In this document: piece after piece, positions 1 to 8,139 of the stretch
Layout of the letters: every line of letters begins with the position of its first letter
Numbering within the stretch: the first letter of the stretch is position 1
Assembly (NCBI GenBank): GCA_958296295.1
Contig: OY282460.1
Span: forward strand, 2,666,001 to 2,730,000
From: an uncultured Pseudomonadales bacterium
Lineage (GTDB): Bacteria > Pseudomonadota > Gammaproteobacteria > Pseudomonadales > Azotimanducaceae
Length of the DNA stretch: 64,000 nt
Reading direction: 5' to 3'
Notes under the pieces: generated by a model
Database searches by the model: none
What the model saw: the letters and a program-made list of their open reading frames with translations, nothing else
Told to the model about the DNA's origin: nothing
Translations under genes and position numbers: made by a program

Positions 1-504
1 CCGTTCGGCGGCGGCTTGAATGGCCTGCCACGCGCTACGCGAATCCTCCTCGCGTCCTTTCTCCGCCAAAGTGGCGAAGCAGCCGCGAAACGCCGCGCCA
101 CGCTCGGCGATCGTGCTTGCGAACGCGCAGCGCTTCACGTCCTCGTCGCCCGCCGCGGGATGCGCCGGATCCCGCCAAGCCCAGAACATGCCGAGGTAAA
201 AGGCGTGATCGGTGACGGCGAGGAAATCCAACGGGCGGTCGATCTGGAGATCGAAGCCCGCCGCGTGCGGCACCGATTCGCCCTTGGCGAAACGGTAGGC
301 GTCGTCCGGCGAGGTCAGCGTGCCGAACAGGTAGGCATCGAACGAATAGCGGGTATGAACGTGCAGATCACCGAAAAAGGCGTGCTTCGTCTCGGCATCG
401 GCCGCCGCCGCTTGCAGGCAAACCGCGCCGACAAGGGCCGAAAACCAGCGGCCAAGCGACGAGGCACGGCCAACGGCGCGAACTACTTGGTGGCAAAAGA
501 CCAT
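1..504 (-). CDS. DUF3604 family protein, N-terminal part (runs off left edge)
   Basis: The minus strand is open from an ATG at 504 to the window edge, giving the first 168 residues. The N-terminus is a likely signal peptide: a hydrophobic stretch ([17 protein letters not shown]) precedes the mature start, so the product is probably exported. The segment [19 protein letters not shown], followed by a [12 protein letters not shown]-like stretch and [14 protein letters not shown], is the characteristic opening of DUF3604 proteins, a PHP-like family with His-rich putative metal sites (HVH, DH). The biochemical role is not established. The C-terminal half is outside the window, so integrity cannot be judged. 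Confidence 0.8.
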   Translation of the reverse strand, partial: MVFCHQVVRAVGRASSLGRWFSALVGAVCLQAAAADAETKHAFFGDLHVHTRYSFDAYLFGTLTSPDDAYRFAKGESVPHAAGFDLQIDRPLDFLAVTDHAFYLGMFWAWRDPAHPAAGDEDVKRCAFASTIAERGAAFRGCFATLAEKGREEDSRSAWQAIQAAAER

Positions 505-851
505 GTGGCGGCTCCCCCCAATTCAACCGCGTCAAACCGCGAACGCGCCGCCAACGTCAATGGCGGAGCTCGCGGCTTCTCCTTAGAGGGGCAAATAGTA
601 CCTTGCCTTCGGGCTGCCCGGTGGTGCGGCGGGCCAACGCATGGCGGTGCGGCTGGCCATGTCGCCATGCATACCGCGGGAAGTGGCGGGATCGGCGTCA
701 ATCGACAACCGGGGCGAACACCGGCGCGGCTTCGCCAAGGCACCGTTTCTTCCGTTTCTTGTCTAGGCGCGCCAGCTGATGAATCGCGTTGCAGGTTTCG
801 CAACTATCGGTGGCCCCGCTGCGCCAGGTTGGCCACGAGCTGACGCCGTTC
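505..851. other. Gene-free stretch
   Basis: This is about 350 bases between the DUF3604 start and the pspC-like stop. Open frames here are arginine/proline-rich and look like shadows of GC-rich DNA. I see no conserved protein, tRNA or convincing terminator. It should hold the DUF3604 promoter, but no clear -10/-35 pair stands out. Confidence 0.4.
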
Positions 852-1076
852 CTACGGCGCCAACTCCGAGTCGTTTTTCGGCGGCAGGAGTATCCAAGCC
901 ACGGCGTAGACGACGAGCGCGATCTTCCAAGCGAACAGGCATGCCACCACGAACCCCACCCGGAAGAAGGCGGGTTCCGTGTTGAAGTGGCCGGCGATGC
1001 CGGCGCAAACGCCACCAAGCCAACCATTGCGACGGTCCCGCGCCAACCGCTGGCGGACTCGGTTGAATGCGCTCAT
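852..1076 (-). CDS. pspC: PspC-domain membrane protein
   Basis: A 74-residue PspC-family protein. The hallmark segment GWLGGVCAGIAGHF is followed by one transmembrane helix (FRVGFVVACLFAWKIALVVYAVAWILLP). In enterobacteria PspC is the inner-membrane sensor of the phage-shock response and sequesters PspA; stand-alone PspC domains are common elsewhere and their partners vary. The ATG at 1076 overlaps the stop of the upstream 57-aa gene as ATGA, which fixes the start and suggests translational coupling. An in-frame start at 1091 is possible but would lie deeper inside the upstream gene. No pspA or pspB is present nearby. Transcription probably comes from the sigma-32-like promoter at 1272-1303. 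Confidence 0.85.
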   Translation of the reverse strand: MSAFNRVRQRLARDRRNGWLGGVCAGIAGHFNTEPAFFRVGFVVACLFAWKIALVVYAVAWILLPPKNDSELAP

Positions 1077-1246
1077 CGCTGATCCTCCCACGCCAAGCCG
1101 CAGGGATGGTGTTCGGCACGGGCCGTTTCGGTCTGGAGGACGGCTTCGCGGTCTGCCAAGGCGGCGACGCCCAGCATGGCCAAGGCCAGCAGGACTATGG
1201 CGAGGATGCTCGCCCGCGGAGCGGTGATTCGAGAGATTCGGGTCAT
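1073..1246 (-). CDS. 57-aa single-pass membrane peptide, unknown function
   Basis: A short ORF of 57 residues starting MTRISRITAPRASILAIV. A near-perfect Shine-Dalgarno (AGGAGG) lies about 10 bases upstream of the ATG at 1246. Residues about 13-30 form one hydrophobic helix; the remainder is a short charged tail ending in EDQR. Its stop overlaps the pspC start (ATGA), so the two are co-translated. By position it is in the place PspB takes next to PspC, but the sequence does not resemble PspB and I do not assign a family. The strong ribosome-binding site, the overlap and the promoter just upstream together argue that it is real. Confidence 0.65.
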   Translation of the reverse strand: MTRISRITAPRASILAIVLLALAMLGVAALADREAVLQTETARAEHHPCGLAWEDQR

Positions 1247-1271
1247 GGCCTTGGTGCCTCCTGGTGCCTCA

Positions 1272-1303
1272 TAAGATGCGGTCGCCTACGGTCTTTTCAA
1301 GGG
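1272..1303 (-). promoter_or_regulatory. Sigma-32 (RpoH)-like promoter for the 57-aa/pspC unit
   Basis: On the minus strand CCCTTGAAAA (complement of 1294-1303) is followed after 14 bases by CCGCATCTTA (complement of 1272-1281). The E. coli RpoH consensus is CTTGAA, 13-17 bases, CCCCATnT. The -35 is exact and the -10 differs at one position. Transcription would begin about 15-20 bases before the 57-aa ORF. Prediction from sequence only. Confidence 0.5.
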
Positions 1304-1551
1304 CCGTGCCAAACCGGTTTGATTCCACCGGCTGTTGGAAAATAGCACTCCAACCCGTTGATTTTTAGGCTTTGACCACGCCGAGCGGCGCAAGTTCAAT
1401 ACGGCGCGTTTCGCCAAATCGTGGCGGATTTCGCTCACCCGCCGGCGCCGCACGACACCGCTTCCCAAAGCGGACGAGACGCGCCGCACGACATTCCTGT
1501 TGCGCTACGGTTAAACTGGCCCGCAAGGGAGGCCAAGGGAAACCCAACCGC

Positions 1552-3213
1552 ATGGCCATGCAACGCCAACCGCTTCTGATGTCGCGGTTGATCGAACGTG
1601 GCGCCAAGGTGCAGCCGAACGCGGAGATCGTCACCGCCACAGCGCGCGGGACGCGCCGCCGGAATTTGGCGGCAACCCGCGACCGCGCGCACCAACTGGC
1701 GCATGCGCTGGCCGCGGCGGGCGTCCGCCCGGGCGACCGGGTAGGCACCTTCCTGTGGAACGGCTCGCGGCATCTGGAGGCGTACCACGCCTGCGCCGGC
1801 ATGGGGGCGGTGCTGCACACGCTGAACCTGCGCCTCGGCCCGGCTGATCTCGAGTACATCATCCGCCACGGCGAGACCGGGATCATCATCGCGGACGCCG
1901 ATACGCTGCCGCTGCTCGCGCCACTGGCGGGGCGCGTCCCGTCGGTGCGGCGAATCGTCGTCGCCGCCGAGGCGGAGGGTTCCGGCAGCCCGGACACGCA
2001 GGTCGCGCCCGCCGTCGACTACGAGGAGTTCATCGCCGGCCACGAGACCCGCTTCGACTGGCCGGAACTGGACGAAAACGCGCCTTTGGGCCTGTGCTAC
2101 ACGAGCGGCACGACCGGACGGCCGAAGGGCGTGGAGTACGAGCACCGCTCGCAGTACCTGCACACGATGGCGCTGTCCATGACGGACGCGCTGGGCCTCT
2201 CCGGCGCCGACGCCGTGCTCGGCATCGTGCCGATGTTCCACGTCATGGGCTGGGGCATCCCCTGGGCGGCCTTGATGCTCGGCTGCAAACAGGTGATGCC
2301 GCATCGTTTCATGACGCCCGAGCGGCTGGTGGAGCTAATGGCCGCGGAAGGTGTTACGTTGTCGGCCGGCGTGCCGACCATCTGGCAGGGCGTCAAAACC
2401 GTGCTGGAAGCCGAGCCGGACGCCTACGACCTTTCCGCGCTGTCGCGGGTGACCTGCGGCGGCTCGGCAGCGCCGCCATCGCTGATCCGCTGGTATCAGG
2501 ACGCGCTGGGCGTGGAGATGATCCAAGGCTGGGGAATGACCGAGACGAGCCCCTTGGCCACCCTTTCCCGACAACGGATGAAGCACGAGCACCGGGAGCT
2601 GCCGTTGGCCGAGCGCCTGGCCAATGTCGCCAAGGCCGGCCAACTGCTGCCCGGGCTCGAACTCGACATCTTCGACGAGCATTTCAACCGCTTGCCGCAC
2701 GATGGCGAGAGCGTGGGCGAAATACTGGTGCGCGGCCCGTGGATCTGCTCGGACTACTACAAGGACCCGCAGCCGGCGCGGTTCCACGACGACTGGCTGA
2801 TCACCGGCGACATGGGAAGCATCGACCCGGGCGAATACCTCGTCATCGCCGATCGCTCCAAGGACCTGGTGAAGAGCGGCGGCGAGTGGATCTCGTCCGT
2901 GGACCTCGAAAACCACATCGTCGCCATGGACGGCGTCGCCTCCGCCTGCGTGGTGGCGCAGCCGCATCCGAAGTGGGACGAGCGCCCGGTCGCCCTGGTG
3001 GTGCTTGCCGCGGGCGCCGACGTGCCGCCGAAGGAAATCCTCGACCACTGCGCCACGCGATTCGCCAAGTGGCAGCTGCCGGACGACATCCTCTTTGTGG
3101 ACAGCATCCCGCTCACCTCCACCGGCAAATTGGACAAGAAGGCCGCGAGGGCGGATTTGGCCGCCCAACACTATCGGTTGCCGAGTTTGCGCGACGCCGA
3201 GTTCGGGGATTGA
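1552..3213 (+). CDS. Medium/long-chain fatty acyl-CoA ligase (AMP-forming)
   Basis: A 553-residue ANL-superfamily enzyme that activates a carboxylic acid to its acyl-CoA through an acyl-adenylate. The P-loop-like motif YTSGTTGRPKG and the adenylate motif GWGMTETSP are intact. The C-terminal hinge and lysine region (LITGDMGSID..., SKDLVKSGGEWIS, LTSTGKLDKK) is also complete, including the catalytic lysine region in STGKLDKK. The overall pattern fits the fatty-acyl-CoA synthetase family rather than acetyl- or aryl-CoA ligases; substrate chain length cannot be read from sequence. The chosen ATG at 1552 follows AAGGGA; ATGs at 1558 and 1579 are alternatives. It lies 2 bases before the permease gene, so the two are probably co-transcribed. 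Confidence 0.88.
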   Translation: MAMQRQPLLMSRLIERGAKVQPNAEIVTATARGTRRRNLAATRDRAHQLAHALAAAGVRPGDRVGTFLWNGSRHLEAYHACAGMGAVLHTLNLRLGPADLEYIIRHGETGIIIADADTLPLLAPLAGRVPSVRRIVVAAEAEGSGSPDTQVAPAVDYEEFIAGHETRFDWPELDENAPLGLCYTSGTTGRPKGVEYEHRSQYLHTMALSMTDALGLSGADAVLGIVPMFHVMGWGIPWAALMLGCKQVMPHRFMTPERLVELMAAEGVTLSAGVPTIWQGVKTVLEAEPDAYDLSALSRVTCGGSAAPPSLIRWYQDALGVEMIQGWGMTETSPLATLSRQRMKHEHRELPLAERLANVAKAGQLLPGLELDIFDEHFNRLPHDGESVGEILVRGPWICSDYYKDPQPARFHDDWLITGDMGSIDPGEYLVIADRSKDLVKSGGEWISSVDLENHIVAMDGVASACVVAQPHPKWDERPVALVVLAAGADVPPKEILDHCATRFAKWQLPDDILFVDSIPLTSTGKLDKKAARADLAAQHYRLPSLRDAEFGD

Positions 3214-3215
3214 AC

Positions 3216-4955
3216 GTGGAGCGCACGACTGTTCGGTACGAGCCGCCGGAAAAGCCGCCGTTCCCGCTGGCGTTCGGCATCGGCTTTCAACAAGTCGCGC
3301 TCTGCCTGCCGGGCATCGTGCTCACTCCGGCCATCGTCATTCGCGCCGCCGACGGCAGCGCGGAATATCTTGCCTGGGCGGTTTTCGCCGCCTTGCTCGT
3401 GAGCGGCGTCACCACCGTGCTGCAGGCGGTGCGCCTCGGCCCCATCGGCGCCGGCTATCCGCTCCTGATGGGCACCTCCGCGGTCTTCATCTCGGTCAGC
3501 ATCGCCGCCTTGACCGACGGCGGGCCCGGAATGCTGGCGACCTTGCTGCTTTGCTCGGCGCTCGGCCAATTCGCCTTGGCGGCCCGCCTTTCGTGGTTGC
3601 GGCGGATCATCACGCCGGCGGTCGCCGGCACGGTGATCATGCTTATCGCGGTGACGGTGATGCCGATCATGTTCGACATGCTGACGCATGTGCCGCCAGA
3701 GGCGCCGCCCGAGGCGGGGCCGGTGAGCGCGGGGGCGACGCTCGCCGTCATCGCGGGGCTCGCGATGCGCGCCAAGGGCTGGCTGCGACTCTGGGTGCCA
3801 GTCGTCGGCTTGGCCGCCGGCTGCGCCGTCGCCGCCTTTTACGGAATGTACGACACCACCAGCATTGCCGAGGCGCGGTGGATCGGCATGCCGAATCCGG
3901 CCGGCTGGCCGGTGCCGGACTTCACGTTCGGGCCCGCGTTCTGGGCCTTGTTGCCGATGTTCCTGATTGCCACTTGGATCGGCGCCATCGAGACGATCGG
4001 CGACGCGGCCGCGGTGCAGAGCGTGGCGTGGCGCACGCCGCGCGCGACGGACTACCGCGAAGTGCAAGGCGCTGTTGCCGCGGACGGCATCGGCAACGTT
4101 CTTTCCGGTCTCGGCGGCACGGTGCCGAACACCACTTATTCGAGCAGCATCGCCGCCACGGAGCTGACGGGCATCGCCGCCCGCCGGGTCGGCATCTGCA
4201 TCGGCGTGACCTTCGTGATGTTGGCTTTCCTGCCAAAAGCCGCGGCGGCGCTGTTGGTGATTCCCGGGCCGGTGGTGGCGGCTTTCGTCACCGTGTTGCT
4301 GGCGATGTTGTTCGTGCTCGGCATGCGCCTCGTCGTGCGCGATGGCGTGGACTACCGCAAGGCCGTTGTGGTCGGCTTGTCGTTCTGGATCGGCGTCGGC
4401 TTCCAAAACGAAGTGATCTTCGCCGACCAGCTGCACGGCCTGTGGGGCGACGCGCTGGGCAACGGCATGGCGAGCGGCGGCTTCGTGGCCATCGTGCTTA
4501 CCTTGTTCATGCAGCTCACCGGCCGTCGTCGGCACCGCATGGAAACCGCGTTGAACACGGAATCGCTAGCGGCGATCGACAACTTCCTGCAGGAGTTCGC
4601 GAGCCATCGCGGCTGGAACGAGGAAGCGAAAGCTCGCCTGCGCTCGGTCGGCGAAGAGGCGTTGCTCTGCCTGATCGGCGCGCAAGACAGCGACGACGCC
4701 GATGAAACGAAAGCCAAGCGCCTGCGCCTAACCGTCGCGATGGAAGGCCACGACGCCGAGCTGGAGTTCCGCGCCGCACCGGGGCAACACAACTTGGAAG
4801 ATCTGCTGTCGGCGCTGGCCGACTCGCCCAGCGAAGCCGCGGAACGCGAGCTGTCCTTGCGCCTGCTGCGCACCCGGGCCACCTCCGTGCGCCATCACCA
4901 GTACCACAGCATGGACATCCTCACGGTGAGCGTGGACAGCGGATCGGCCCCATAG
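3216..4955 (+). CDS. NCS2 (xanthine/uracil) family permease with C-terminal HATPase-like domain
   Basis: Residues about 1-430 form a nucleobase:cation symporter-2 transporter. The N-terminus has the family opening GFQQVALCLPGIVLTPAIV, and about 12 hydrophobic segments follow. The NCS2 signature region (ETIGDAAAVQ, then GLGGTVPNTTYSSSIAATELTG) is intact, so transport looks feasible. After the last helix (residue about 430) come about 145 soluble residues not found in normal NCS2 proteins. LAAIDNFLQEFASHRGWNEE, then LRSVGEEALLCLIG and a beta-rich stretch LRLTVAMEGHDAELEF, resemble the RsbW/SpoIIAB type of HATPase fold. The usual N-box Asn after EEAL is replaced by Cys, so ATP binding is doubtful. 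Start is GTG 3216 (TTG 3210 is possible). Confidence 0.82.
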   Translation: MERTTVRYEPPEKPPFPLAFGIGFQQVALCLPGIVLTPAIVIRAADGSAEYLAWAVFAALLVSGVTTVLQAVRLGPIGAGYPLLMGTSAVFISVSIAALTDGGPGMLATLLLCSALGQFALAARLSWLRRIITPAVAGTVIMLIAVTVMPIMFDMLTHVPPEAPPEAGPVSAGATLAVIAGLAMRAKGWLRLWVPVVGLAAGCAVAAFYGMYDTTSIAEARWIGMPNPAGWPVPDFTFGPAFWALLPMFLIATWIGAIETIGDAAAVQSVAWRTPRATDYREVQGAVAADGIGNVLSGLGGTVPNTTYSSSIAATELTGIAARRVGICIGVTFVMLAFLPKAAAALLVIPGPVVAAFVTVLLAMLFVLGMRLVVRDGVDYRKAVVVGLSFWIGVGFQNEVIFADQLHGLWGDALGNGMASGGFVAIVLTLFMQLTGRRRHRMETALNTESLAAIDNFLQEFASHRGWNEEAKARLRSVGEEALLCLIGAQDSDDADETKAKRLRLTVAMEGHDAELEFRAAPGQHNLEDLLSALADSPSEAAERELSLRLLRTRATSVRHHQYHSMDILTVSVDSGSAP

Positions 4956-5102
4956 TGGGCGAACCGCCTCGGCACCGGCCGCCGAGCGTGGTGACCGCTA
5001 GCGACTGCACCGCCAATACACCCGCGCCGGTCAATCGCTTGCGCCCTTTGGGAGCATTGGCAGCCGCGCGGTGGCCGGGCGACGGACGCCGGCCGCGGCG
5101 CT

Positions 5103-6287
5103 TCAACCCGCGGCCGCGTTGAACACGCGCACGCTCAGCACTTCGTCAATGGCCTCGATGCGGCGCACCGCTTGCGGCGAAAGCGGCGTGTCCAAGTCGA
5201 TGAGGTTGTAGGCCACGTCGTCCTGGCTTTTGTTGATCATGTCGATGACGTTGATCTCCGCTTCGGCGAAAACGGTCGTCAGCTGCCCCAACATGCCGGC
5301 GACGTTCAAGTTGGTCACGGCGACGCGGTGGCCGGCCGGCGCGTCCAAAGACACGGTGGGGAAGTTCACCGAGTTGGCGACCGTGCCGTGGCGCAGGAAG
5401 GCGCGCAGCCGATCCGCCGCCATCACGGCGCAGTTCTCCTCCGCTTCGACCGTGCTCGCCCCCAGATGCGGCGTCGCGTACACGCCGGCCACGCCGGCGA
5501 GGGCGACGGTGGGAAAGTCCGAGAAGTAGGCGCGCAGGCGCTTCGTCTCCAAAGCCGCCTTGACCGCTGCGGCGTTCACGATCTCTTGCCGGGCGAAGTT
5601 GAGCAGCACGGCGCCGGGCCGACAGTGGCGCAACACGCGCTCGTCGACGAGGCCGACGGTGTCCGGCAGCGCGGGAAGGTGCAACGTCACATAGTCCGAA
5701 CGCGCCAGCAGCGCCGGCAGACTTTCCATGCGCCGCACTTCGCTCGGCAACCGCCACGCCGCATCCACCGACAACGCCGGGTCGTGGCCGAGCACGTCCA
5801 TGCCGAGCTGCAAGCCGGCGCGCGCCACCCGGGAGCCGACCGCGCCCAAGCCGACGATGCCGAGCGCTCGACCGGCCACTTCGTGGCCCCTGAAACGGCG
5901 CTTGTCCGCTTCGACTCGGCGATGCAACGCGTCGTCGTCGCCCACCGTGGCCAGCGAACGCGCGAAGTCGAAGCCGCCGAGCACATCGCGGGAGGCCAGA
6001 AAGAGGGCCGCCAGCACCAGTTCCTTCACCGAGTTGGCGTTCGCGCCGGGCGTGTTGAACACCACGATGCCCCGCCGCGTGCAATCCGCGACGGGCACGT
6101 TGTTGACGCCGACGCCGGCGCGCGCCACGGCAGCGAGACCCGGCGGCAGGTCGTCCACGCCGAGGCGATGGCTGCGCAGCAGCAAGGCGTGCGGTTCGGC
6201 CGTATCCGGCCCCACTTGGAAGCCCTCCCCCGACAGTCGCGCCAAGCCCTTGGCGGCTATCTGGTTGTAGGTTCTCACTCGATACAT
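5103..6287 (-). CDS. serA: D-3-phosphoglycerate dehydrogenase with C-terminal ACT domain
   Basis: Catalyses the first step of serine synthesis, NAD-dependent oxidation of 3-phosphoglycerate. The N-terminal substrate domain contains ARAGVGVNNVPV and NTPGANANSVKELVLAALF. The Rossmann domain has GIVGLGAVGSRVA, then the catalytic Arg in FARQEIV and the His in TPHLGAST. The C-terminal 80 residues (HRVAVTNLNVAGMLGQLTTV onward) are an ACT domain for allosteric control. The short form has no intervening ASB domain, and the usual catalytic Glu segment (DVFxxEP) is replaced by SDFPTVALAGV, a feature of this subfamily. ATG 6287 matches the family N-terminus (MYRVRTYNQIAAKGL); an upstream GTG at 6350 overlaps the murG stop and could also be used. 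No serB or serC is nearby. Confidence 0.88.
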   Translation of the reverse strand: MYRVRTYNQIAAKGLARLSGEGFQVGPDTAEPHALLLRSHRLGVDDLPPGLAAVARAGVGVNNVPVADCTRRGIVVFNTPGANANSVKELVLAALFLASRDVLGGFDFARSLATVGDDDALHRRVEADKRRFRGHEVAGRALGIVGLGAVGSRVARAGLQLGMDVLGHDPALSVDAAWRLPSEVRRMESLPALLARSDYVTLHLPALPDTVGLVDERVLRHCRPGAVLLNFARQEIVNAAAVKAALETKRLRAYFSDFPTVALAGVAGVYATPHLGASTVEAEENCAVMAADRLRAFLRHGTVANSVNFPTVSLDAPAGHRVAVTNLNVAGMLGQLTTVFAEAEINVIDMINKSQDDVAYNLIDLDTPLSPQAVRRIEAIDEVLSVRVFNAAAG

Positions 6288-6346
6288 CGCGCCCGACTCT
6301 CCCGCCCTGCTTGCCGCCCCACGCGATCGCGTCTCGGAAGCCTCAC

Positions 6347-7471
6347 TCACCGGTCGACAGTGCTGGCCGCCCGCTCCAGCTCGCGGATGACGAGGCCCAC
6401 GCTGTCACGGGCTTGGAAACCGGCGAGACGCCGCCGGATGCGGGGGGATTCGGCTGCCAGTTTAGCCAAACCGTCCAGCAAAGTCTTGGGGTTCAGCGCG
6501 TCTTCGTGCAGCACCTCGCTCCAACCTTGCGCCGCGGCGAACGCCGCGTTCTCGATCTGATCGCCGCGACTGGCGCGTTTCGGCAAGGGCACCAACAAGT
6601 GGGGCTTGCCCAAGGCCAGCCATTCGTAGAGGGCGCCGGCCCCGGCGCGCGACACCACCAGCTCCGCCGCGGCAATGATGTCGCCCCAGCCGGCTTCCAC
6701 GTATTCCAGCTGCGTGTAGCCCGTGAGGTCGCGCAACGCGGGCGCGATCTTGCCGGCGCCGCAGACGTGGACCACCGAATAGGTGGCGAGCAGCTCCCCC
6801 AAGGCGTCCCGCACCACCGCGTTCAACCGGGCGGCTCCCAGACTGCCCCCCACCACGAGCAGCACCGGCTTCTCATCGGCGAGGTTGAGGCGCGCCCGAC
6901 CTCGCGCCGCGTCGCCGGCCAGCAGGGCCTCGCGCAGCGGCGTGCCGGTCACCGCCACGGCCCGGTCGGCCGGGCTCTGCGGCTCGAAGTTCACGCACAG
7001 GCGGGCGACGAACGGAGCGGCCAGCCTATTGGCGAGACCCGGCGTCAAGTCCGATTCGTGGGCCACCGCCGGAATGCGGCGCAGCCAGGCGCCGAGCACG
7101 ACCGGAAAGGAAACGAATCCACCTTTGGAGAAGACCACCTGCGGGCGCAATCTGCCCAGCAGACGCCACGCCTGCCACACGCCGACCGGCACACGAAAAC
7201 AGTCCACGAGGTTTTGCAGGGAGAAGTAGCGGCGCAGCTTGCCGGTGGTGATGCCGTGGTAGGCGGTGGCGGACGGCGTCGCCAAACGCCTTTCGATGCC
7301 ATTCAAACCGCCGACGAAATGCACTTCCACGCCTTGTCGGCCAAGCGCCTCCATCACCGGCAGCGCCGGCACGACGTGGCCGGCGCTGCCGCCCCCCGCC
7401 ACCACCACCCGCGACAAGCGCCGGCCGCCATCGGCGTTCGCCGGCGCCTGGTGGCCCGCCCGCTCGGTCAC
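6347..7471 (-). CDS. murG: MurG-type UDP-GlcNAc:lipid I N-acetylglucosaminyltransferase
   Basis: A 374-residue GT28 enzyme that converts lipid I to lipid II on the cytoplasmic membrane face. Seen: the N-terminal glycine loop VVVAGGGSAGHVVPAL, the acceptor-side region SKGGFVSFPVVLGAWLRR followed by HESDLTPGLANR, the donor-domain loop GGSLGAARLN, and the UDP-GlcNAc pocket RAGAGALYEWLALGKPHLLVPLP. HESD-TPGLAN instead of the HEQN-GLTN of typical gammaproteobacterial MurG places it closer to Firmicute MurG. It lies outside a dcw cell-wall cluster, between hda and serA. Its GTG start overlaps the hda stop (GTGA). It may be a second or replacement MurG; whether a dcw copy exists cannot be told from here. 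Confidence 0.85.
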   Translation of the reverse strand: MTERAGHQAPANADGGRRLSRVVVAGGGSAGHVVPALPVMEALGRQGVEVHFVGGLNGIERRLATPSATAYHGITTGKLRRYFSLQNLVDCFRVPVGVWQAWRLLGRLRPQVVFSKGGFVSFPVVLGAWLRRIPAVAHESDLTPGLANRLAAPFVARLCVNFEPQSPADRAVAVTGTPLREALLAGDAARGRARLNLADEKPVLLVVGGSLGAARLNAVVRDALGELLATYSVVHVCGAGKIAPALRDLTGYTQLEYVEAGWGDIIAAAELVVSRAGAGALYEWLALGKPHLLVPLPKRASRGDQIENAAFAAAQGWSEVLHEDALNPKTLLDGLAKLAAESPRIRRRLAGFQARDSVGLVIRELERAASTVDR

Positions 7472-8139
7472 AGCGACAGCACATCCTTCACGAACGGAAT
7501 CGTGATACGCCGTTGCGCGGCCAACGACGACCGATCCAGCAAGTCGAGCAAGCGCAACAGCTCCCGTTGGTCGCGGTCGGCGCGGGCAAGAAGGAAACGC
7601 ACCACTTCCGGCGTCAGCGACAGGCTGCGGCGGCGCGCGGCGCGGGTGAGCAGCAGTGCGCGGTCGCCGTCGTCAAGGGCCGCGACCCGGTAGCACGCCG
7701 CGGCCCGCAAGCGCGAGCCGAGGTCCGGCAACGCGAACGCCATTTCCATCGGCGAACGCCCCGCGGTCACCACGAGTTGAGCACGTCTCTGGGCCAATTG
7801 GTTGTAAAGGCCGAAAAACGCCAGCTCCGCTTGACGACAGCCGAGCCAGAACCCCAGGTCGTCCACGCTCACGGCCCTGAACTCCGCGTAGCCGGCGAGC
7901 ACCCCGCCGGAAGCCCGCATACGGCCGGCGGGGATGTACGCGCTGCCGGCGTGCTTGTGGCAGAACGCCTGCAACAGGTGCGTCTTGCCAACGCCCCGAT
8001 CGCCAAAGAGCCAAACGCATTCGAAGTCTTCCGCCGGGCGGCGCAGGCGAGCCACCAGTTCGCCGTTGGCGCCGCCTACGAAATGGTCGAAGGTGGCGTG
8101 TTGGCGCAACGCGAACGGCAACGCGAGCTGGAGGGTCAC
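7468..8139 (-). CDS. hda: DnaA regulatory inactivator Hda
   Basis: A 223-residue DnaA-like AAA+ protein without the DNA-binding domain. With the beta clamp, Hda stimulates hydrolysis of DnaA-ATP and so prevents re-initiation of replication. The N-terminal LQLALPF contains a clamp-binding-like motif (QLALPF), as in known Hda proteins. The Walker A is a GDRGVGKTHLL variant, Walker B is VSVDDLGFW, and an arginine-finger region (LGSRLRAAACYRV) is present. GTG 8139 overlaps the upstream stop as GTGA. Placement after DUF2066 and near purM is the conserved gammaproteobacterial neighbourhood. Confidence 0.88.
   Translation of the reverse strand: MTLQLALPFALRQHATFDHFVGGANGELVARLRRPAEDFECVWLFGDRGVGKTHLLQAFCHKHAGSAYIPAGRMRASGGVLAGYAEFRAVSVDDLGFWLGCRQAELAFFGLYNQLAQRRAQLVVTAGRSPMEMAFALPDLGSRLRAAACYRVAALDDGDRALLLTRAARRRSLSLTPEVVRFLLARADRDQRELLRLLDLLDRSSLAAQRRITIPFVKDVLSL

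Noticed and set aside
16-843. A plus-strand 275-codon ORF at the left end
   Set aside because: It is antisense to the DUF3604 gene and Arg-rich; the minus strand carries a signal peptide and conserved motifs.
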